NCBI GenBank assembly: GCA_018669005.1
Contig: JABJAL010000072.1
Span: 124,001 to 188,000, forward strand
Length of the DNA stretch: 64,000 nucleotides
From: Nitrospinaceae bacterium
GTDB taxonomy: Bacteria; UBA8248
Reading direction: 5' to 3'
In this document: positions 56,701 to 64,000 of the stretch, piece by piece
Layout of the letters: the number at the start of each line of letters is the position of its first letter
How positions within the stretch are numbered: position 1 is the stretch's first letter
Position numbers and translations under genes: made by a program
Notes under the pieces: generated by a model
What the model was told of the DNA's origin: nothing
The model's input: the letters and a program-made list of their open reading frames with translations, nothing else
The model's database searches: none

Positions 56701-58905
56701 AATGGCAGGGCCGAGGTGTCCGGCAATGGCATTGAGCAGATTCACCTTCTCGCCCGAAAAGGCCTCCGGTAATTTGCTGCCTAAATTGAAGTGGGCGATG
56801 TAGGTGTCTTCAAGATAAACGGGGACGAGGAGGAGGCTGCGGTAACCGGCTCTGGCGATGCGGTGAATGCGCCACTGGGTTTCCAGAAGGTCCGGGATAC
56901 TGACTGGGGCTTTTTTTTCGAACATCTCTGCCGCGAAGTTGGCGAGCTTCCGCTCTTCCGGGGAGGGAGGGCCGAAAGCTTCTTTTGAGTCTTCGTAGAA
57001 ATATTTCGAGGCGCCCGATTCGGCGTCCACTCTCGAAATGATGAACCGGTCGCAGGGAATCTCTTCTTTGATCCGGTCGGCGATGGCGCGAAATAGTTTG
57101 TCGGGCTCTATGTTTTGGGTGATGGCTTTTGAAATTTCGCCGGAAAATTCGAGATGTGCGGTGCGCTCCCGCAGATCCCGCTCGGCGTGGAGCCGCCCGT
57201 CGAGATCTCGCCGCAAACGCCGGTTCCAGAAGACGACCAGCACGAGAAGAAAGGCTAACGGAATAAATATTTTCCAGATCAGCGAGTAGTCAAAGCCGAG
57301 GTTGTAGGAAAATGATCGCCATTTTCGGAATACGGCATTGCGCTCTTCCTCGCTTATGGATTTCAGCCCCTTGTCGAGAATTGTCACCAAAATGGGCCAG
57401 TCGCTTCTCGGAGCCATGGACAACTGAAAGTTGTAATGTGTCTCGCCAGCCACTTTGATGTTGGCATAACCTAGTTTTTGAATTTTGTACGAGGTGGTGA
57501 AAAGAAAATCAATATATGTGTCTACCTTGCCCGTGGCCAAGGCACGCAGCGCCTCCTCCACGGTCGCGATTTCGATTAGTTTAAAGCCAGGGTGATCCCG
57601 TTTGAGAAACTCTACGATGGCAAACCCCTTTACAACCGCGATGGTCTTTCCTGCCAGTTCATCCAAGCCAGCTATGTAGGGATGTTCGTTTCGTGCAAAT
57701 ATCATTATTGGCAGCTTCATGTATGGTTTTGTGAAGTTGACGTATTTCTCCCGTGACGGGGTGCGGACCACGGCGGAAAACATATCAATCTCACGATTTT
57801 TTACCTTTTCGACGATCTGGGCCCAAATCTTTCCCCCTGCAGGTTGAAACTCGACGCCAAGGCGCTTCGATAAAATATCCAGGAAATCGCGCGCGAGCCC
57901 CCGTGAGTTGCCGTCCTCGTCTTTAAATTCGACGGGTGCGAAGGCGGAGTCCATGCCCACACGTATGGTCTTATGGTCTCTCAGCCATGCCTGCTCTTCT
58001 GTGGTGAGCTGGACGCGCTTTTGAGAAGGGAGCGAGGTTAGCGATATCCACTTGCCCATGAGTTCCAAACGCTCGTTCTCGGGGATGCTGGCGAGCGCTT
58101 TGTCGAGAATTCCTTTGAACTCGGGCCAATCTTTTCGCACCGCAATCCGCTGGCCGGTGGTCCCGGAGTCATAGAAGGCCGCTACCTTGAGGTTCAGGAT
58201 TCCATTTTTCTGGCTGAGGTAGGTGTTGATTCCAATGATGCCGACATATGCGTCTGCTTGACGGGTGCTGACCGCCCTCAGCCCATCAAGGGCCGTCTTC
58301 ACGGAGAGAATTCGCGCGCCCGGTTGTTCCTCGATCACCCGCTTGGAGGATGAGTAGCCCTCCACCAAGGCAACGGTTTTACCGGCCAAGTCCCCTGGCT
58401 TCAATATCCGGGAATCTTCCTTGCGGGTCATGATGGCGAGAGGGGTGGGTAGATAAATCTTAGTAAAATTTAGATAGGCTTCCCGCTTTGGGCGTTTCAC
58501 CGCCGTGGCGATCATATCCAGCGTTCGCTCACGTGCGCCCTGGAGTATTTCGGGCCAGGTTAACCTGGGCACGACCTCCATGCGGATTCCAAGCCGCTGC
58601 TCGAGGGCTTTGATGAATTCCATGACAACGCCATGATAGCGGCCGCTGTCGTCGCGGAAACTATAAGGCGCGTAACTGGCATCGACGCCTATCCGCACCA
58701 CCGGATGCCCGGCCAGCCAATTTTGCTCTGCTTTCGTTAGGATCAAACCCTTTTTGCCAGACTTCGCTGGTGTAGCGTCCTTTTCCTGCGCTAAGACTTG
58801 CCCGGAGCCCCCAAGCCATGCGAGGCATAAAAAGATGACCCAAACCACATACCATCCGCTCAGGGTTTTCGAAGCGGATCGTCTAATCGAATTCGAGGCC
58901 TTCAT
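53785..58905 (-). CDS. BvgS-like hybrid sensor histidine kinase (1,706 aa)
   Basis: One-chain phosphorelay. Signal peptide (about 1-40); two periplasmic SBP_bac_3 ligand-binding domains (about 55-285 and 300-530); one membrane helix (about 545-560); two GAF domains (about 590-745, 755-910); PAS (about 912-1030); HisKA with H in [16 protein letters not shown] (about 1056); HATPase (about 1165-1290, [13 protein letters not shown]); two receiver domains (about 1310-1430, aspartate in [11 protein letters not shown]; about 1460-1580, [12 protein letters not shown]); and HPt (about 1605-1695, histidine in [15 protein letters not shown]). All catalytic residues look intact. The response regulator is not adjacent. 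It starts 46 bases after the exported HU-type gene on the same strand. Confidence 0.93.
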   Translation of the reverse strand: MKASNSIRRSASKTLSGWYVVWVIFLCLAWLGGSGQVLAQEKDATPAKSGKKGLILTKAEQNWLAGHPVVRIGVDASYAPYSFRDDSGRYHGVVMEFIKALEQRLGIRMEVVPRLTWPEILQGARERTLDMIATAVKRPKREAYLNFTKIYLPTPLAIMTRKEDSRILKPGDLAGKTVALVEGYSSSKRVIEEQPGARILSVKTALDGLRAVSTRQADAYVGIIGINTYLSQKNGILNLKVAAFYDSGTTGQRIAVRKDWPEFKGILDKALASIPENERLELMGKWISLTSLPSQKRVQLTTEEQAWLRDHKTIRVGMDSAFAPVEFKDEDGNSRGLARDFLDILSKRLGVEFQPAGGKIWAQIVEKVKNREIDMFSAVVRTPSREKYVNFTKPYMKLPIMIFARNEHPYIAGLDELAGKTIAVVKGFAIVEFLKRDHPGFKLIEIATVEEALRALATGKVDTYIDFLFTTSYKIQKLGYANIKVAGETHYNFQLSMAPRSDWPILVTILDKGLKSISEEERNAVFRKWRSFSYNLGFDYSLIWKIFIPLAFLLVLVVFWNRRLRRDLDGRLHAERDLRERTAHLEFSGEISKAITQNIEPDKLFRAIADRIKEEIPCDRFIISRVDAESGASKYFYEDSKEAFGPPSPEERKLANFAAEMFEKKAPVSIPDLLETQWRIHRIARAGYRSLLLVPVYLEDTYIAHFNLGSKLPEAFSGEKVNLLNAIAGHLGPAIQNSELYKESESRRENLEVVGKIAQAISASLEPEKVFRRIADEVGKLIPSDRFSISSIDESLVRHSWYEVDNLNLREYSASQNTHVAEQIRGEVYLKQKSILNENTENIPARLIEAGIKSRLISPVIQDGKVIAHISLSRRHENFFSVEDQELLLEIAPHLGPAITNARLFEEAQKNRDFFQSVMDDNADAMIVTDSNQKIIQWNDAAEAMYGYTKQEILGQTFTVMLTEEAENDRRFGMEMRNTGRPVHFDSFRRRKNGSKFPVNLALSPIKDRNGEIVATCSIHKDLTESRRAEAELRKAQKAAMESARLKSEFLANMSHEIRTPMNGVLGMTGLLLDTDLTEQQRRYGNTILYSSESLLTLLNDILDFSKIEAGQLMIEPVNFDLLQTVESVMDVFSSRAYEKNIELITRFPPGIPHRFVGDQGRVRQILNNLIGNAVKFTEKGHVLLEIEKIEPLTEHFSLRISVQDTGVGIEASKLDHIFDKFTQADTSTTREYGGTGLGLSISKQLSEMMGGGIGVSSRLGEGSKFWVDLSFPIDTQAPAEAGQRSNLSDVRVLIVDDNEIGRQVIHEQIMSIKMRNGNYASGESALRALREAQESGDPFQIAILDQRMPGMDGLTLARHIKSDPGIRETVLVILSSEDIPLHEMADMEVAAYLKKPVRPSELHDTLVKAWGAPSPKNETDSITSGGKIETRFGRDTLSRQRAPSIISARLLVVEDNQVNQMVAKEILEKYGCRVDIAGDGKEALEQMKILPYDAVLMDCLMPVMDGYEATRQIRRKEQSKGDHIPIIAMTANAMKGDREKCLEAGMDDYVSKPVNPDKLLKALLRWVEKKSVPPADPGPPSALSAPSDEILDLEHLSAMAKLGEASGEDILKKLIDKFFSDTPQRLSSLKEVLAGGDAQALEQQAHSLKGSSANLGARRMAEVCERLEQSAHENRIEGAEELLAEVTQEYQHAKEALASKPWMES

Positions 58906-58951
58906 TTTACAGCTTCCCCTGCGTTATCCGGTTTTATCGCGGCTCGGTCGT

Positions 58952-59788
58952 CTAGTTCACCTTGCCGGAAAGCTCGGACCCGGCCTTGAACCTCACGACA
59001 TTTTTAGCGGCAATCTGAATCTCCTTGCCCGTTTGTGGATTGCGTCCGGTGCGCGCGGCGCGCTTGGAGATGCTGAAGGAGCCAAAGCCTACGAGCGAGA
59101 TGCGGTCACCCTTCTTGAGAGCACCCGAGGTGGCGTTGACGAAGCCGTCGAGCGCGCGCTTGGCGTCCGCCTTGGAAAGATTGGCATTCGAGGCGATCCC
59201 CTCGATCAGCTCCGCCTTGTTCATGCGCTTGGCATGTGCACCGGCTGCCCCGTTGTCGAACCAAGAGTAGAGAAGGGTTACGTGGCCCAGGTACTCTTTG
59301 ACGCGACCATTCAACATGGAACGGATCACCTTGAAGTTTCGCTCAACGACTCTTGGGTCCGAGCTCGTCAGATCTAGCCCGTCATCGTCGGAGTCAATGT
59401 CGAACGCGACGACCTCGTTTGTCTCCCGCCAGAAGTCCTCGATGTCGCCCATTATTTCTGAATCCGACTTGAAGCGGACCTCCCGCGTTTTTTTGTCGTT
59501 AAAGACAAAGAAGGTGCCAAAGCCCCCGATGACAACGCGGCCATCGGCGATGAGCATCTTTGAGACGTTGCTGATGAAGGCCTCGAGTGCGCGCTTGGCG
59601 TCCGCCTTGGAGAGATTCGCCGCCACAGCTATCTGATTCACCACCTGGCCGGTGGAGATGTTGAGCCCTCCGACAATAATGTGCGGCTTTGATCGATCGA
59701 AGTTTTCTTTTGCTGCCTGGGCCCCCGCCGCGAGAAATAGCGAGACAGACATCAACACGGCAAAAATCGTCAGAATAGTTCTTTTCAT
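58952..59788 (-). CDS. Exported protein with two HU-type DNA-binding domains
   Basis: A 278-residue protein with a clear Sec signal peptide (basic KR, hydrophobic TILTIFAVLMSVSLFLAAG, cleavage near AQA at 24-26). Domain 1 (about 43-110) is HU-like at the front (NLSKADAKRALEAF, IGGFGTFFVF) but lacks the DNA-clamping arm. An acidic linker (about 110-188, DIDSDDDGLD) follows. Domain 2 (189-278) is a complete HU with GFGSFSISKR, the arm RTGRNPQTGKEIQIAAK and VRFKAG. AAGGAG stands nine bases before the ATG. HU proteins are normally cytoplasmic, so export points to extracellular or periplasmic DNA binding. Confidence 0.88.
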   Translation of the reverse strand: MKRTILTIFAVLMSVSLFLAAGAQAAKENFDRSKPHIIVGGLNISTGQVVNQIAVAANLSKADAKRALEAFISNVSKMLIADGRVVIGGFGTFFVFNDKKTREVRFKSDSEIMGDIEDFWRETNEVVAFDIDSDDDGLDLTSSDPRVVERNFKVIRSMLNGRVKEYLGHVTLLYSWFDNGAAGAHAKRMNKAELIEGIASNANLSKADAKRALDGFVNATSGALKKGDRISLVGFGSFSISKRAARTGRNPQTGKEIQIAAKNVVRFKAGSELSGKVN

Positions 59789-59873
59789 GGCGGCTAGCTC
59801 CTTCCGAGAGGAATTTTCGCGTGAATTCCCCGGATAAGACTAGGCGTTAATGAGATCTTTTCAGATTGGTGGC

Positions 59874-59902
59874 ACTATTCCAGCCTTGCATTAAAAATTC
59901 AA
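59874..59902 (-). promoter_or_regulatory. Candidate promoter of the HU-type/kinase genes
   Basis: On the minus strand TTGAAT (59897-59902) and AATAGT (59874-59879) are spaced by 17 bases, each four of six matches. The -35 overlaps an inverted repeat. Confidence 0.35.
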
Positions 59903-59912
59903 GCAAATTTTT
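59893..59912. repeat. AT-rich inverted repeat upstream of the HU-type gene
   Basis: AAAAATT (59893-59899) and AATTTTT (59906-59912) are perfect arms around CAAGCA. It covers the proposed -35 box and could be an operator or a bent-DNA site. Confidence 0.4.
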
Positions 59913-60132
59913 ATTATTTGAATGCTTCTGCGGCATTGACCAGGTTATAAGTCAGGGCCTGAAAATACCCTTCTACCGTCCATTAACTGTGTCTGCGCCA
60001 CCTTATCCCGGGGAGAATTGACGCCGGGAGGGCACTTTGTTAGCGTCGCCAATTCCAGGGATTCACTTCCCGCCTCATCTTATTTGGTCTCTAGATACTG
60101 GTCGCCCTCATACCTTGCCGGAGGTGTTTTTC

Positions 60133-61389
60133 ATGGCTTCTGCTCTTGAACAGATGGACCCCGAAATTTTTGGTGCAATTGAAAAAGAAACCGTCCGGCA
60201 GGGGGACGAGCTAGAGCTTATCGCGTCCGAAAACTACGTCAGCGCGGCGGTTATGGAGGCGGCTGGCGGGGTGATGACCAACAAATACGCAGAGGGCCTT
60301 CCCGGCAAGCGCTACTACGGCGGCTGCCAATTCGTGGACGTCGCCGAGACACTGGCCATCGAGCGCGCCAAGGCCCTTTTCGGAATGGACCACGCCTCGG
60401 TGCAGCCCCACAGCGGGGCCCAGGCCAACGCCGCCGTCTATTTCGGCCTGCTTGAGCCGGGTGACACCATTCTCGGCATGAATCTTTCTCATGGCGGGCA
60501 CCTTACCCACGGCCACCCGGTAACTTTCTCTGGCCGCTGGTTCAATGTTTTTGCCTACGGGGTGGACCCTGAGAACCATGTCATCGATTTTGACGAGGTG
60601 GAAAAGCAGGCCAAAGAGCACCGGCCCAAAATAATTGTTGTCGGCGCGAGCGCCTATCCGCGCACCATCGATTACCAGCGCTTTCGCCAGATTGCAGATG
60701 AAATCGGCGCCGTGGTCATGGCCGATATCGCCCACATCGCCGGGCTCATCGTCACCGGCCAGCACCCCACCCCGGCGGGACACGCACACATCGTCACCAC
60801 GACCACCCACAAGACCCTCCGCGGCCCCCGGGGCGGCATGATTCTCTCGGGTGAGGAACATGCCCCGGCGATGAGCAAAGCCGTTTTCCCCGGCATGCAG
60901 GGCGGCCCACTCATGCACATCATTGCTGCCAAGGCGGTGGCGTTCAAAGAGGCGGCCACGGATGGTTTCAAGGAATACGGCGCCCAGATCGTGAAAAACG
61001 CCAAGGCCCTTGCCGAGGCGCTGCATGCCAGAAATATCCAGATGGTATCGGGCGGCACCGACAACCACCTTATTTTGCTCGATCTGCGCGAGGCTGGCTT
61101 CAGCGGCAAAAAAGCTGAGCGCGTTCTTGGGGAGGCCGGCATCACGGTCAACAAAAATGCCATTCCCTTCGACACGCGCAAGCCCACCCTCACCAGCGGT
61201 GTCCGCCTGGGCACCCCGGCGCTAACTTCCCGAAAAATGAAAGAAGCCGAAATGGCGACACTCGGTGGCTGGATTGCCGATGTCCTGGGCGATCCCGATA
61301 ACGAGGGGCGCATCGCCTCGATCAGGGACGACGTTAAATCGTTGTGCGCAAAATTCCCGATGGGCCCCGGTGGCGCAAGACCCGAGTAA
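60133..61389 (+). CDS. glyA: Serine hydroxymethyltransferase
   Basis: PLP enzyme that converts serine and tetrahydrofolate to glycine and methylene-tetrahydrofolate. The 418 residues show [10 protein letters not shown] (about 28-37), [23 protein letters not shown] and the PLP lysine in [13 protein letters not shown] (about 223-235). The ATG at 60133 has GGAGGTG about eight bases before it and gives the standard length; the frame stays open to 60037 with no reason to use it. A strong terminator follows. Confidence 0.97.
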   Translation: MASALEQMDPEIFGAIEKETVRQGDELELIASENYVSAAVMEAAGGVMTNKYAEGLPGKRYYGGCQFVDVAETLAIERAKALFGMDHASVQPHSGAQANAAVYFGLLEPGDTILGMNLSHGGHLTHGHPVTFSGRWFNVFAYGVDPENHVIDFDEVEKQAKEHRPKIIVVGASAYPRTIDYQRFRQIADEIGAVVMADIAHIAGLIVTGQHPTPAGHAHIVTTTTHKTLRGPRGGMILSGEEHAPAMSKAVFPGMQGGPLMHIIAAKAVAFKEAATDGFKEYGAQIVKNAKALAEALHARNIQMVSGGTDNHLILLDLREAGFSGKKAERVLGEAGITVNKNAIPFDTRKPTLTSGVRLGTPALTSRKMKEAEMATLGGWIADVLGDPDNEGRIASIRDDVKSLCAKFPMGPGGARPE

Positions 61390-61440
61390 AAGGGTGTTTG
61401 AAGTCGAGTAGTTTTCTGATTTGTGATTTACACATTAAAA

Positions 61441-61468
61441 CCCCGGGGCCGAAGCCTCGGGGTTTTTT
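61441..61468. terminator. Terminator between glyA and the amidase gene, probably bidirectional
   Basis: CCCCGGGGC (61441-61449) pairs with GCCTCGGGG (61454-61462), one G-U included, around a CGAA loop. Six T follow, and AAAA precedes the stem, so it can serve both convergent genes. Confidence 0.9.
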
Positions 61469-61489
61469 GCTTGCTCTTGTTTTATGCCC

Positions 61490-62908
61490 CTATCCCTCAA
61501 ATGGTGCGTACTTGAAGCTGGTGCCCCCGGTTTTTTCGAGCTGGTGAATTGCCCCGATGGTTTTGTGGTCATGGAGCGGGGGGCCGATGAGCTGGGCCCC
61601 GAGGGGCAGCCCCCCCTGGCTGAAGCCTGTTGGAAATCCGGTGGAAGGAAAGCCCAGAAAATTAATGTGCCGCGTTAGCGAGATCAGGTGGGCCCGCGCG
61701 TCGTAATCTTTTCCGCCGATGGTGACTGTGCTGGCCGAGCGAAGCGGCGCGGGCATGGGTGTCGAGGCGGCCAGAACAAAATCGACCTTCCCAAAGACCT
61801 CTTTCAAAACCCGTGCTGTCCATTGCGAGCGGTAGCGCTGCGCCTGAATATAAGTAGTCGCGGGAATGAAAAAACCAATTTGCAGGCGCTCAAGAACCTT
61901 CGGGTCGTAGTCGCCTGCTCGCTCGCGCACATTTTTTTCGTGTATGGCGGCCGCCTCGGACATCATGAAGTTCGTGGCCATGGGGTACGCATTTTCGAGA
62001 TCGGGAATTTCCACCTCGACAACACTCGCGCCCGCCTCCTCAAAAGCGCGTGCCGCCGCTTCCACGCCCGCAACAGTTTCGGGCTCGGATTGATCGACAT
62101 AGTAATTCCGGGCGTGTCCGATGCGAACACCCTTGAGCGAGGTGCCCAGCGCACCCATGAAATCGGGCGCCTCCACCTGGAGGGAACTCGGGTCCTCCGG
62201 GTCGGGCCCCGCAATGGCGGCCATCATCAAGGCGCAATCCTCGGCGGATGTCGCCAGCGGGCCAAAACTGTCGAGCGACCATGAAAGCGGGAAACACGCC
62301 GCCTTCGTCACCAGTCCGAATGTGGGTTTGTGCCCGATAGCGCCGCAGAGCGAGGTCGGTATCCGGATGGAGCCCCCGGTGTCCGAGCCGATGGTGATCG
62401 CCGCCTGAGCGGTCAGTACGGCGTTCCCAGAGCCTCCGCTTGAGCCGCCGGTGACTCGCTCTGGGTCCCAGGGATTTTTCTGGTCGCCGTAGTGGGGGTT
62501 GTGGCCAGAGGGTCCAAAGGCAAATTCGTGCAGATTGAGTTTTCCGAGAATAACTGCGCCAGAGTCTCTAATCATTCGGGTAATAGGTGCGTCCCTAACA
62601 GCAACATTGTCTTTGTATATCAGGCTTCCTGCGGTTGTTTTGAGCCCGTCGACATCGATGAGATCCTTTAGGCCGACCGGAACGCCCCCCAGTGGGCCGA
62701 GGTTGTCTCCGGCAGCGATGGCCTCATCGATCTTGCCCGCCCCTAGAAGCGCGCCCTCGCGGTCGAGGGTGATCCAGGTGTTGAGAGCCGGGCCGATTTT
62801 TTCGGCGCGCGCGAGAAAGGCTTGTGCCGCCTCGGTGGCCGATATTTTTTTTGACCGAATTTGCTCGGCAATCTGAGCCGCCCCGAGGCGTGTGATGTCA
62901 TCCCCCAT
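61490..62908 (-). CDS. Amidase signature family enzyme (GatA/AtzF-like)
   Basis: Hydrolyses or transfers amides with a Ser-cisSer-Lys triad. Lysine is in PVGLKDLIDV (about 77-86), the catalytic and cis serines lie in TGGSSGGSGNAV and SDTGGSIRIPTS (about 151-181), and the following GAIGHKPTFG is typical. Length 472 is standard. It overlaps a small AtzG-like gene by 11 bases, which points to a free amidase or biuret/allophanate-type enzyme rather than the tRNA amidotransferase GatA; gatB is absent nearby. Substrate unknown. Confidence 0.9.
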   Translation of the reverse strand: MGDDITRLGAAQIAEQIRSKKISATEAAQAFLARAEKIGPALNTWITLDREGALLGAGKIDEAIAAGDNLGPLGGVPVGLKDLIDVDGLKTTAGSLIYKDNVAVRDAPITRMIRDSGAVILGKLNLHEFAFGPSGHNPHYGDQKNPWDPERVTGGSSGGSGNAVLTAQAAITIGSDTGGSIRIPTSLCGAIGHKPTFGLVTKAACFPLSWSLDSFGPLATSAEDCALMMAAIAGPDPEDPSSLQVEAPDFMGALGTSLKGVRIGHARNYYVDQSEPETVAGVEAAARAFEEAGASVVEVEIPDLENAYPMATNFMMSEAAAIHEKNVRERAGDYDPKVLERLQIGFFIPATTYIQAQRYRSQWTARVLKEVFGKVDFVLAASTPMPAPLRSASTVTIGGKDYDARAHLISLTRHINFLGFPSTGFPTGFSQGGLPLGAQLIGPPLHDHKTIGAIHQLEKTGGTSFKYAPFEG

Positions 62909-63098
62909 GGCGAATCCCCTTGAGTAAGGCGTTATGGCCCATCGGCTCGGAAGCGTCTTCTAGCGCGTCTACAACGCGGCGGTTAGCCTGGTCGAGCGTT
63001 TTTAACATGGCGGCGAATCCGGATGTTTTCGCTGGGTCCATCTGGTTTCCAAGCAACGCTTCGCATTGGCGTGATATTTCTTCTTCGGAAAAATTCAC
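62898..63098 (-). CDS. Small AtzG-like partner of the amidase
   Basis: A 66-residue helical protein (core SRQCEALLGNQMDPAKTSGF near 9-28, then an amphipathic helix) that resembles the AtzG-like DUF4089 family, small GatC-like subunits found beside amidases. Its 3' end overlaps the amidase start by 11 bases, so the proteins are probably made together and form a complex. The similarity is judged by eye from size, helix pattern and context and is moderate. Confidence 0.65.
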   Translation of the reverse strand: MNFSEEEISRQCEALLGNQMDPAKTSGFAAMLKTLDQANRRVVDALEDASEPMGHNALLKGIRHGG

Positions 63099-63256
63099 GA
63101 AAAATCCTTTCTTGGGAAGAGAATCATTCAGGGCTAAAAGAGGATGCTAACGCTTCGAATCCTGCCGATGCAAATCCGCCGGGCGCTTGTTGTCTCCCAG
63201 TGCGTAAATAGAGGACAATGGACTTGTGCAATCTGATCCGCCCCTGGAAGGCCTAA

Positions 63257-63907
63257 ATGTCTCAAGGTCAGCTTGTCAGGCGTGCAGGTGTGCTGGTGCT
63301 TGCGGGAATGCTGGCCCTCGCTCCGGGGGGCTGTGCATTTGTCGTCAAGGAAGTATTCAGCCGGGGATTGCAGGACCGGACCGGAGAAGAGCAGATCTAT
63401 GATGCCGGTATTTTCTCGCGGTTTACGAGAAAAATCGAAAAGATTAATCCCGATCTCTTGTTTGACCTCAATGTAGATGTCTGGCGGGGGCGCGTCATGC
63501 TGACCGGATTGATGGACGATCCTGTGCTCTGGGAGAGGCTTGTTCGGGTAATCAAAGAGGATGGGCAGGCGAGGAGGATTTACAACGAGATCCTCATCGT
63601 TCCCAATAAAGAAAAGGGAAACCTGGAAACAGTGCTTCCGCCGTCCCAGCAGTTGAAGGATTATCTTGTTGAGATGGATGTAAAGGTAAGACTTTTTTCA
63701 GACGATGACGTTAAGTCCGTTAATTATCATTTGCGGTCGGTGCGCAATCGTATTTATATAATAGGATATTCTCGGAGCGCTATAGAGCGCCGCCGGGTGT
63801 TGCGTCTCATCCGGGAAGTAAACGGCGTCAATGAAGTGAAGGATTTTATTTCAATTGCGCCGGCGGGGAAGTATTACGCCGGGAAGAAACAAAGCGCTAA
63901 ACCTTAA
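63257..63907 (+). CDS. BON-domain lipoprotein
   Basis: A 216-residue lipoprotein. The signal peptide ends in an atypical lipobox APGGC (cysteine near 26). Two BON-type domains follow (about 60-120 and 125-205), with the pattern hydrophobic strand, GRVMLTGLMDDP turn and helix in the first, and NRIYIIGYSRS in the second. Dual-BON lipoproteins such as DolP/OsmY bind phospholipid and help outer-membrane integrity, so an envelope role is inferred. It ends shortly before a gene cut by the right edge. Confidence 0.82.
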   Translation: MSQGQLVRRAGVLVLAGMLALAPGGCAFVVKEVFSRGLQDRTGEEQIYDAGIFSRFTRKIEKINPDLLFDLNVDVWRGRVMLTGLMDDPVLWERLVRVIKEDGQARRIYNEILIVPNKEKGNLETVLPPSQQLKDYLVEMDVKVRLFSDDDVKSVNYHLRSVRNRIYIIGYSRSAIERRRVLRLIREVNGVNEVKDFISIAPAGKYYAGKKQSAKP

Positions 63908-63965
63908 ATTTGCCACCGGCGGCTAAAACGAAATATGGCCGCTGGCTTTTCAATGGAATTTTCTC

Positions 63966-64000
63966 ATGCCTCGTCTTAGCGTACTGGATCAATCTCCTAT
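63966..64000 (+). CDS. Start of a probable LLM-class flavin-dependent oxidoreductase (cut by right edge)
   Basis: Only 11 codons are visible, reading MPRLSVLDQSP. The string LSVLDQSP is characteristic of the N-terminus of luciferase-like LLM-class flavin oxidoreductases (YhbW/bacterial luciferase-like group), where it forms the first barrel strand. GGA lies about eight bases before the ATG. The rest lies beyond the window. Confidence 0.6.
   Translation, partial: MPRLSVLDQSP

Larger units (their letters stand above)
59789..60132. other. Divergent regulatory region between HU-type gene and glyA
   Basis: About 340 bases with no gene. It contains a candidate minus-strand promoter (59874-59902), an AT-rich inverted repeat (59893-59912) and, near glyA, a TTGACC (59936-59941) followed 18 bases later by a weak TGAAAA -10. 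I see no clear riboswitch fold. Confidence 0.5.

Noticed and set aside
60211-61068. A 285-codon minus-strand frame opposite glyA
   Set aside because: It is a shadow of glyA codon bias with no ribosome binding site or recognisable domain.

Overview
The window reads as ordinary chromosome of an uncultured Gram-negative bacterium. The envelope genes show this: a complete tolQ-tolR-tolA-tolB-pal-cpoB block, several lipoboxes, a soluble lytic transglycosylase with AnmK, and MreB. A tungsten-type aldehyde oxidoreductase cluster, a UGA-containing AhpD-like gene, family III CoA-transferase, a split Tm-1 pair and assorted amidohydrolases suggest an environmental heterotroph or mixotroph, perhaps of the Nitrospinota/Tectomicrobia or delta-like groups. 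That placement is inference; no rRNA, tRNA, insertion sequence, phage gene or CRISPR array was seen. The stretch from about 53.6 to 63 kb is visibly richer in G+C than the first half.

Layout. 0-3.2 kb: a gene cut by the left edge, a small unknown gene, and a GAF-GAF-degenerate GGDEF gene leading into mreB. 3.5-7.9 kb (minus strand): one tight operon of class I aldolase, fructose-bisphosphatase, OmpA-like lipoprotein, metallo-beta-lactamase-fold hydrolase and NUDIX hydrolase. 8-15 kb: MFS transporter with an operator-like palindrome, TusA-like protein, bioD, RCK potassium channel, a DctP-like binding protein without a signal peptide, an unknown protein and an N-acyl-D-amino-acid deacylase. 15-19.8 kb: a large membrane-anchored acidic/TPR protein with 72-bp repeats, then two paralogous cyclic-nucleotide-binding proteins. 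20-26 kb (minus strand): M20 hydrolase, lytic transglycosylase, AnmK and a second M20 hydrolase, which looks like a cell-wall recycling operon. 26-31.6 kb: the Tol-Pal operon. 31.6-37.4 kb: ligA, galU, a 38-codon gene and two CNNM/CorC-type membrane proteins. 37.4-43.7 kb: mixed metabolic and transport genes, including a sensor-kinase-like protein that lacks its phospho-acceptor histidine.

43.7-49 kb: an AorABC-like cluster (four-cluster ferredoxin, FAD reductase, tungsten catalytic subunit, MoaD-like sulfur carrier), followed by an AhpD/carboxymuconolactone-decarboxylase-family gene whose CxxC motif is read as C-x-x-UGA, with a SECIS-like hairpin just downstream. This is best explained as a selenoprotein. 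49-53.6 kb: HupE/UreJ-like membrane protein, anchor protein, alpha/beta hydrolase and the two halves of a Tm-1-type protein as separate genes. 53.8-59.8 kb (minus strand): a BvgS-like hybrid sensor kinase of about 1,700 residues, preceded on the same strand by a protein with a signal peptide and two HU-type DNA-binding domains. 60-64 kb: glyA, an AtzG-like/amidase pair, a BON-domain lipoprotein and the first codons of a probable LLM-class flavin oxidoreductase.

The observations most worth following up are the AhpD-like selenoprotein at 48.2-48.9 kb and the exported tandem-HU protein at 59.0-59.8 kb with its neighbouring giant kinase.
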